Assembly (NCBI GenBank): GCA_965368115.1
Contig: CBDULQ010000125.1
Location: 1 to 10,387, forward strand
Length of the DNA stretch: 10,387 nt
Direction of reading: 5' to 3'
From: CBDULQ01 sp965368115
Lineage (GTDB): Bacteria > Pseudomonadota > Gammaproteobacteria > SZUA-229
This document shows positions 6,108-10,387 of this stretch, one piece after another. The notes under the pieces are model-generated. The model was not told where the DNA came from. It did no database searches and saw only the letters and a program-made list of their open reading frames with translations. Positions within the stretch are counted from its first letter, which is position 1. Each line of letters starts with the position of its first letter. Position numbers and translations under genes: made by a program.

Positions 6108-6995
6108 ATGCTTTATAAACAGAATGTTGTCCTGGGCGCCTCGCTCATCCTGATCTCCGAGCTCATGTTCGCCAGCATGGGCGCCAGCGTAAAAGCCATT
6201 TCCGTCGAACTGCCCAATGAAATGAGCGTATTCATGCGCAACGCCATCGGCCTGCTGTTCCTGTCCGTCTGGCTGTTCCGTCATGGTCCGGGACAATTGA
6301 AAACCCGCATTCTGCATGTCCACCTGCTGCGCGCCAGCATCGGCCTGTCGGCCATGTACTGTTTTTTTTACGCCCTGGCGCAACTGCCCCTGGCCCAGGG
6401 GTTGCTACTGAAAATGACCGCACCCCTGTTCATGCCGTTGATTGCCTATCTGTGGTTGAAGGAACAGGCGCCGAGACTGGCCCTGCTGGCACTGCCGCTT
6501 GGCTTTGCCGGGGTTATCCTGGTACTGGAACCCGGCGCCGCGGACTTTGAATGGGCCGCACTGATCGGCCTGGCCGGCGGCCTGCTGGCCGCCATCGCCA
6601 AAGTCACCGTGCGCCGCCTGGGCAAGACCGAGCCCACCTATCGGGTGGTGTTCTATTTTTCGCTGATCGCCACACTGATTTCCGCCGTACCCCTGACCTG
6701 GGCCTGGCAGACACCGGAGCCGCGCACCTGGGGCCTGCTCATGTTCATGGGCGCGGCCGGCACCCTGGGCCAGTTACTGCTGACCCGGGGTTACGCCATC
6801 GCCAATGCTTCGCAGGTGGCCCCTTTCACCTATTTTTCGGTACTCTACGGCGCAGCCTTCGGCTATCTGTTCTGGGATGAGGTACTGGACGTCGGCTTCA
6901 TCAGTGGCGCGGTATTGATCGCCATTGCCGGCCTGCTGGCGATTCGCAGGAACGGTCGGTCAGTGCCGCAGATCGCTACCGTCAACGACGGTTGA
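6108..6995 (+). CDS. EamA/DMT-superfamily permease
   Basis: A 295-residue inner-membrane protein with about ten hydrophobic segments arranged as two EamA repeats of five, as in RhaT/YdcZ-like drug/metabolite transporters. The first repeat covers roughly residues 7-140, including the conserved stretch LLRASIGLSAMYCFFYAL and LPLAQGLLLKMTAPLFMPLIAYLWLKE. The second covers about 148-285, including ASQVAPFTYFSVLYGAAFGYLFWDE, the usual partner motif. Length is normal for the family. Such proteins usually export small metabolites or amino-acid derivatives; the substrate cannot be assigned. ATG 6108 is needed to retain the first membrane helix, yet no Shine-Dalgarno sequence precedes it and a good -10 lies only eight bases upstream. 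It converges on the minus-strand cluster with an 11-base gap and no obvious terminator. Confidence 0.9.
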   Translation: MLYKQNVVLGASLILISELMFASMGASVKAISVELPNEMSVFMRNAIGLLFLSVWLFRHGPGQLKTRILHVHLLRASIGLSAMYCFFYALAQLPLAQGLLLKMTAPLFMPLIAYLWLKEQAPRLALLALPLGFAGVILVLEPGAADFEWAALIGLAGGLLAAIAKVTVRRLGKTEPTYRVVFYFSLIATLISAVPLTWAWQTPEPRTWGLLMFMGAAGTLGQLLLTRGYAIANASQVAPFTYFSVLYGAAFGYLFWDEVLDVGFISGAVLIAIAGLLAIRRNGRSVPQIATVNDG

Positions 6996-7006
6996 TCCGC
7001 CCGCCT

Positions 7007-7369
7007 TTAATCGCGCAGGTAGGCCAACACTCGACTCAATTCACCCTCGTCCACCATGAGCAGGAAGGGTGTACTATGCAAACCCGGCTGAGCTGTACGC
7101 AGCCAGTGACACATGCAGGCTTCATCGCCGACACAGTGATCAAATAGCAATTGATAACACTCGATGAATTGGGCAGCCTGCCGGCCGGCGGACTGCTGTG
7201 GGTCCAGCTCGACCTGAGCGTTCGCCAGTGCGCCGATATCGGCGCACTGCAAACCCAGGATACGAGCCAGTTCAGCGTGATAGAGACCCAGCAGTTGTGC
7301 GGCCTGCAGCACCCCCTGGGTCAGTTTGCGCGGCGTATCCAGCTCGGCAAGGCGAATTTCAAACACCAC
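7007..7369 (-). CDS. Xre/MbcA/ParS antitoxin-like small protein (DUF2384-type C-terminus), orphan
   Basis: A 120-residue cytoplasmic protein. The N-terminal half (about 15-50) resembles the helix-turn-helix of Xre-type antitoxins (VLQAAQLLGLYHAELARILGL). The C-terminal part (about 83-120) follows the toxin-binding pattern of MbcA/ParS/Xre proteins: DEACMCHWLRTAQPGL, then TPFLLMVDEGELSRVLAYL. In the family these antitoxins neutralise RES-domain toxins that consume NAD, and autorepress. No RES-like gene is visible next to it, so it may be an orphan regulator. It has five cysteines (42, 71, 79, 85, 87), with His78, Cys79, Cys85, Cys87 and His88 clustered, which is unusual and could bind metal (inference). 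The start appears to be GTG at 7367-7369, 10 bases after the cytochrome gene stop, suggesting translational coupling; no strong ribosome site is seen. Confidence 0.62.
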   Translation of the reverse strand: MVFEIRLAELDTPRKLTQGVLQAAQLLGLYHAELARILGLQCADIGALANAQVELDPQQSAGRQAAQFIECYQLLFDHCVGDEACMCHWLRTAQPGLHSTPFLLMVDEGELSRVLAYLRD

Positions 7370-7379
7370 GCGGGTTCGA

Positions 7380-7898
7380 TCAGCGGCTCTGGTTCACCAT
7401 AAATTCGATGGCCGCCATCAGTTCTTCTTCGCTGCAACTGTTGCAGCCACCGGACGGCATCATCGCAGTATTCGGCACGCCCTGCATGGCGGACATCAGC
7501 AAGGCATCCATCCCTTTTGCAATGCGCGGCTCCCAGGCCGCCACGTCACCCACCTTGGGCGCGTTGGCCGCACCGGTCATGTGACAGGCGAAACAGTATT
7601 TCTTGAATACCTGCTCACCGCTCATCTTCGGTTCGGCGGCCGCCGGCTCGGCAGCAACCACTGCCGTGTCCGTCTCGGCCATCGCAGCCGCGGCTTCGGC
7701 GCCTGCATCGGATTCCGCTTCTGCGGTCTGTTGTGTGGCGACATCAGCGGCTTCGCTGTCCGCTTGCTCATCCATGGCGGTCGGCGTCTCGACGGTCATG
7801 CCGGGCTCTGCCGGGCTACCGGCCGTATCGTTGTCGTCGTTACCGCAACCGCTCAGCAACAACGCACACAAACTGATTAGCAATAGAAACGGTCTCAT
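7380..7898 (-). CDS. Lipid-anchored cytochrome c5-type monohaem protein
   Basis: A 172-residue periplasmic electron carrier. It begins with a lipoprotein signal peptide ending in the lipobox LLLSGC, with the lipidated cysteine at residue 18. A long, low-complexity linker rich in Ala, Glu, Asp and Thr (about 19-93) follows, then a single-haem cytochrome domain (94-172). The haem site is CFACH (102-106), the likely axial methionine lies in NTAMMPSGG, and GGCNSC (Cys152, Cys155) is the extra cysteine pair typical of cytochrome c5, normally a disulfide. The domain should pass electrons between membrane complexes and terminal acceptors; partners are unknown. The ATG at 7898 is chosen over one at 7904 because GAGG at 7905-7908 has six-base spacing to 7898 but touches 7904. 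It is the middle gene of a tight minus-strand cluster, with gaps of 23 and 10 bases. Confidence 0.9.
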   Translation of the reverse strand: MRPFLLLISLCALLLSGCGNDDNDTAGSPAEPGMTVETPTAMDEQADSEAADVATQQTAEAESDAGAEAAAAMAETDTAVVAAEPAAAEPKMSGEQVFKKYCFACHMTGAANAPKVGDVAAWEPRIAKGMDALLMSAMQGVPNTAMMPSGGCNSCSEEELMAAIEFMVNQSR

Positions 7899-7921
7899 GA
7901 TCATCCTCTCTACTCGTTATA

Positions 7922-8191
7922 TTATTGATCACCGCGAATGATGTTTTCCATACTGGCCAGTAGCCGGTTCCAGTCTTCGTCGCCGGTCTGGCCGGTCGCC
8001 ATCATCTCCATCAACTGATACGCCAGCTGACGGTTTTCGGCGCTAAAATCTTTTAATTTTCCCAGGGTATACATGTGGTTGCCCTGCTCGATATCGAGTG
8101 TTTTGAGCAGCGCAAACAACATCAGTGCCTGCCCGGAATGCGGCTCCTGCGCCACAATATCGTGAACTTTCTGTATAACTTCGGTCGACAT
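7922..8191 (-). CDS. Small conserved-looking protein of unknown function
   Basis: An 89-residue, probably cytoplasmic and mostly helical protein starting MSTEVIQKVHDIV. It has no signal peptide, membrane segment or cysteine. I do not recognise its family. The pattern of leucines and methionines (ALMLFALLKTLDIEQG, then LAYQLMEMMATGQ) suggests a compact helical bundle. The frame is open upstream to an ATG at 8230, but the added arginine- and cysteine-rich residues look non-coding; ATG 8191, with a GGA eight bases upstream, is preferred. It is first in a three-gene minus-strand cluster, 23 bases before the cytochrome c5 start, so it may act with the cytochrome, but nothing in its sequence shows this. 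Confidence 0.65.
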   Translation of the reverse strand: MSTEVIQKVHDIVAQEPHSGQALMLFALLKTLDIEQGNHMYTLGKLKDFSAENRQLAYQLMEMMATGQTGDEDWNRLLASMENIIRGDQ

Positions 8192-8347
8192 AATAGATCC
8201 GCAACAAGGTTTATTTCGACGTCGCCGCACATGAATAAGCTGGCATTCGGGCGGCGGCTGGCGCTAATGATAACAGACAATCTGAAGCACGTGCGGTGTT
8301 AACATGAAGCCTCCCGGTTTCCTTATTGTTTCGAGTCCTGACCTGCT
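8192..8347. other. Divergent intergenic region, minus-strand cluster / PDZ gene
   Basis: This 156-base region must hold promoters for both directions. It contains an eight-base palindrome GCACGTGC (8287-8294) and GTTAAC (8298-8303). No hexamer pair with good spacing is obvious. A 19-codon reading frame starts at ATG 8304 and overlaps the start of the PDZ gene in another frame. Confidence 0.45.
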
Positions 8348-9154
8348 ATGGCCAAATGGTTAACTTCGATCAGTATCGCATTCTTTATCGGCCTGTTGCT
8401 GGGCATGCTCATCATGTGGCAACAACCCACCCCGCAATTGAGCACCGATACCGGCCGTGCCGCAGCCGAAAACGCCGCTGACAAAGACAATCGTCAACAA
8501 CTTGCCCGCATCGATGAGTTGCAGAATCAGATACGACAACTGCAAAAACAACTCGCCTCGGCCGAGGCCGCAGCGCATAACGATGCCGCGGACCTGGACC
8601 AGCATGACGCGGCACAACGCGCCGACGATGCGCCCGAAGAAGATCCGCTCAACGAAGCCAATCTGGTCGCGGCCGGCGTCAATGCCGGGCTGGCCACGGA
8701 TATTCTGTATCGTCGCGACCAGTTCGAATACCAGAAACTGGCGCTACGCGATAAAGCCATTCGCGACGGCTATTTCCGCAAAAAGCAGTATTATCGCGAA
8801 CTGCGCGAACTTCAGGAACAGCAACCTTCGCTGCGCGAGGAAATCGGAGATCGCGCCTTCGATCGTTTCCTGTATCTCAGCGGCCAGAGCAATCGCGTTG
8901 CAGTACGCAGCGTCATGGCCGATTCCCCGGCTCAGCAAAACGGCGTCAAACAGGGGGATATTCTGCTGCGCTACAACGGCAGGCCGGTGTACAGCTGGAA
9001 TGAAATGCGCCGCCTCACCAGCGAAGGCGATCCCAACGGTTACGTCAGTCTGGACATTCAGCGCAATGGGGAAATCATCAATCTGGCACTGCCACGCGGA
9101 CCGCTGGGGGTGACCCTGCTGCCGTCCCGTGCCGATCCCGACCAAACCCCTTGA
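8348..9154 (+). CDS. Membrane-anchored coiled-coil protein with C-terminal PDZ domain
   Basis: A 268-residue envelope protein. Residues 4-24 form one N-terminal membrane helix, probably an uncleaved anchor with the rest in the periplasm. A Gln/Arg-rich coiled coil spans about 48-75 (QLARIDELQNQIRQLQKQLA), followed by an acidic Asp/Ala-rich linker (76-103). A conserved helical region (104-178) contains AAGVNAGLATDILYRRDQFEYQK, RDKAIRDGYF and LREEIGDRAFDRFLYLSGQ. A PDZ domain (about 182-258) ends the protein: VRSVMADSPAQQNGVKQGD, ILLRYNGRPVYS and the final LPRGPLGVTLLP. There is no protease domain, so it is likely a scaffold or peptide-binding adaptor. The ATG at 8348 lacks a clear ribosome site. 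The TPR gene follows 32 bases later, probably in the same transcript. Confidence 0.82.
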   Translation: MAKWLTSISIAFFIGLLLGMLIMWQQPTPQLSTDTGRAAAENAADKDNRQQLARIDELQNQIRQLQKQLASAEAAAHNDAADLDQHDAAQRADDAPEEDPLNEANLVAAGVNAGLATDILYRRDQFEYQKLALRDKAIRDGYFRKKQYYRELRELQEQQPSLREEIGDRAFDRFLYLSGQSNRVAVRSVMADSPAQQNGVKQGDILLRYNGRPVYSWNEMRRLTSEGDPNGYVSLDIQRNGEIINLALPRGPLGVTLLPSRADPDQTP

Positions 9155-9186
9155 TAAAACACCCAACCACCCTGATCTACTGAAAG

Positions 9187-9492
9187 ATGAATATCGATAA
9201 TCTTAAAAACATGCTCGCCCAGGGCCAGGACAATCTGCTGTTACGCTTCGGTCTTGGTCAGGCCTTACTAAAAGACGGTCAGGCGGAACAGGCCATCGAA
9301 CACCTGCGTGCGGCCCTGGATTTCGACCGCAATCATTCAGCGGCCTGGAAACTGCTCGGTAAGGCCTATACCGAAACCGGGCAGGGTGCTCAGGCACGCA
9401 ACACCTATCAGCAGGGTATAGCGGTCGCAGAATCACGCGGTGATGTGCAGGCTGCAAAAGAAATGAAAGTATTTCTGAAACGTCTCGGCTGA
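9187..9492 (+). CDS. Small TPR-repeat protein
   Basis: A 101-residue protein composed almost wholly of two tetratricopeptide repeats: residues 16-49 (LLLRFGLGQALLKDGQAEQA, then IEHLRAALDFDR) and 50-83 (AWKLLGKAYTETGQGAQARN, then TYQQGIAVAES), plus a capping helix (87-100). It has no signal peptide, so it is probably cytoplasmic and binds a partner protein. Its place just behind the PDZ scaffold gene is suggestive, but the PDZ domain is predicted to be periplasmic, so a direct partnership is doubtful. GAAAG directly abuts the ATG, so the ribosome site is poor; ATG 9211 is an alternative but would lose part of the first helix lead-in. Confidence 0.83.
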   Translation: MNIDNLKNMLAQGQDNLLLRFGLGQALLKDGQAEQAIEHLRAALDFDRNHSAAWKLLGKAYTETGQGAQARNTYQQGIAVAESRGDVQAAKEMKVFLKRLG

Positions 9493-9521
9493 ACATCGGG
9501 ACGGGAGGTAAGGCTGTAAAG

Positions 9522-9550
9522 GGTACAAATCCGGGCGAAAGGTATATACT
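9522..9550 (+). promoter_or_regulatory. Candidate promoter of the TIGR02647 gene
   Basis: TATACT (9545-9550) matches five of six bases of the -10 consensus. GGTACA (9522-9527), 17 bases upstream, is a partial -35. Transcription would start about 29 bases before the ATG, leaving room for the AAGG ribosome site. Confidence 0.45.
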
Positions 9551-9585
9551 TGCCGTCCAATCAATCCCGGCAATCAAGGTGCACT

Positions 9586-9837
9586 ATGGCCTTTACTCAA
9601 GATCAGATCGATGAAATGGAACTGCTGCTGCGTTATCGACTGGATACCACCCTGGAAGGCATCAAAATTCACAAATCCGCCAGCCCGCGTATTATTGCCG
9701 CGGCAGAACGGTTATTCGAAAAAGGCCTGACCACCCAGATCGACGGCGGTTACCTCACCGAACTGGGGCGGGAAACCGCACAACATGCCCAGTCCCTGCT
9801 GTTGTTACTGGCACCGGCACACAGCATCGCTTCATGA
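9586..9837 (+). CDS. TIGR02647-family conserved small protein
   Basis: An 83-residue, probably cytoplasmic protein matching my recollection of the TIGR02647 family, a short gammaproteobacterial group of unknown function. Typical stretches are LEGIKIHKSASPRIIAAAER (25-44 approx.), LFEKGLTTQIDGGYLTELG and the C-terminal AQHAQSLLLLL helix. The middle portion has a winged-helix feel (helix, turn, helix, then DGGYLT wing), so DNA binding is possible but unproven. ATG 9586 is chosen over the in-frame ATG 9550 because AAGG at 9576-9579 is correctly spaced and the family start MAFTQDQIDEMELL fits. It has its own likely promoter and converges on dsbB with a 12-base gap. Confidence 0.8.
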   Translation: MAFTQDQIDEMELLLRYRLDTTLEGIKIHKSASPRIIAAAERLFEKGLTTQIDGGYLTELGRETAQHAQSLLLLLAPAHSIAS

Positions 9838-9849
9838 TTCAAGCCGGGC

Positions 9850-10377
9850 TCAGTCATCGCGCCATTGTGCTTTGCTGAGCGCAAACAGCCCGATCAACCA
9901 CTGGCCGGCGCTGATCACGACCAGCACCCAGGACATCACCAGCAAAGCCTCAGCCATGGTAATACCGGCAAACAGTTGAGGCGTATAGCCGCAGGAAGCC
10001 TGTACTTCATACAGACCGGGCAACCATTTATCCAGCGCAAACCAGGCTGGCAGCCCCAGTTCCATGGAACATTCGCCGAACACGGTACCACGCTCGGTAC
10101 CGAACAACAGCATCGACCGATTCAACAACCCCACTGCCACAGCCAGCATCAGACCGTGTAACACCATGGCCGCCCAGGGGCGTTTCCGCAACCACCAGCC
10201 CAGCGCAGCCACGAGGATCATTGCACTCACGCCAAGCCGCACATGAATACATAACAGACAGGGCCACTCATCACGGCCATACTGAAAATACAACGCCACA
10301 CCCATCAACAGGATGCCGCCCCAGAACAGCAGCGCCCAGTACCAGCCACTGCGATTGATGGCGATCAGTTGTTTCAT
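9850..10377 (-). CDS. dsbB: Disulfide bond formation protein B
   Basis: A 175-residue inner-membrane protein with four hydrophobic helices (about 13-32, 45-62, 69-87 and 140-165). It reoxidises the periplasmic thiol oxidase DsbA and passes electrons to quinone. All four redox cysteines are present: Cys40 and Cys43 in WPCLLC in the first periplasmic loop, and Cys103 and Cys129 in the second loop (GECSMELGLP and ASCGY). An arginine at 47, four residues after the CLLC motif, matches the conserved quinone-site arginine of the family. Length and cysteine positions are almost the same as in E. coli DsbB. The start ATG lies ten bases from the window edge with only a weak AGAAAC upstream; the promoter is outside. 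No dsbA is seen here. Periplasmic disulfide formation could support envelope proteins, including the cysteine-paired cytochrome c5. Confidence 0.93.
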   Translation of the reverse strand: MKQLIAINRSGWYWALLFWGGILLMGVALYFQYGRDEWPCLLCIHVRLGVSAMILVAALGWWLRKRPWAAMVLHGLMLAVAVGLLNRSMLLFGTERGTVFGECSMELGLPAWFALDKWLPGLYEVQASCGYTPQLFAGITMAEALLVMSWVLVVISAGQWLIGLFALSKAQWRDD

Positions 10378-10387
10378 GTTTCTGCGT

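Noticed and set aside
6971..7006. Possible hairpin (CCGTC/GACGG) between the convergent permease and antitoxin-like genes
   Set aside because: The stem is five bases, competes with another short pairing and has no T-run, so I do not call a terminator.
7326..7880. 184-codon plus-strand frame opposite the cytochrome gene
   Set aside because: The minus strand carries a lipobox, a haem motif and a good ribosome site; the plus-strand product is His/Arg/Gly-rich shadow translation.
9503..9509. Strong Shine-Dalgarno-like GGGAGGT after the TPR gene
   Set aside because: No ATG, GTG or TTG lies at suitable spacing, and the next bases contain an in-frame style CTG-TAA only, so no gene follows it.

Overview
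The window looks like chromosomal DNA from a gammaproteobacterium, probably a Chromatiales-like or sulfur-oxidising lineage. This is inferred from moderately high GC, a DsrE-family protein, an OprP/OprO-like porin, a SlyD with a histidine-rich tail, a cytochrome c5-type lipoprotein, a TIGR02647 protein and a gammaproteobacterial-type DsbB. I see no rRNA, tRNA, CRISPR array, insertion sequence or phage gene. Coding is dense and no gene-free stretch exceeds about 300 bases.

Layout, left to right. The 3' end of a DsrE-family gene (+) is followed 32 bases later by an outer-membrane porin (+), closed by a strong intrinsic terminator. A SlyD-type prolyl isomerase (+) meets tail to tail, with no spacer, a spermidine-synthase-fold protein (-). 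That gene is divergent from a glutamate dehydrogenase (+). Next come a small PGPGW-type membrane protein (+), an AT-rich regulatory region with a near-perfect 18-base inverted repeat, an orphan regulator with an N-terminal MerR/excisionase-like HTH and a C-terminal receiver domain (+), and an EamA/DMT permease (+) that may be translated from a leaderless mRNA.

Convergent to the permease is a three-gene minus-strand cluster, in transcription order: a small unknown protein, a lipid-anchored cytochrome c5, and a small Xre/MbcA/ParS antitoxin-like protein without a visible toxin. Divergent from it are a membrane-anchored coiled-coil/PDZ protein (+), a two-repeat TPR protein (+) and a TIGR02647 protein (+), which converges on dsbB (-) at the right edge.

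Most genes are ordinary housekeeping or envelope functions: envelope transport, periplasmic redox and disulfide chemistry, protein folding, nitrogen metabolism. The parts most worth a second look are the regulator with its palindromic upstream region (5313-6044), the cytochrome/antitoxin-like cluster (7007-8191), and several translation-start regions with structured or missing leaders. I did not find a clear multi-gene novel system such as a defence island or biosynthetic cluster.
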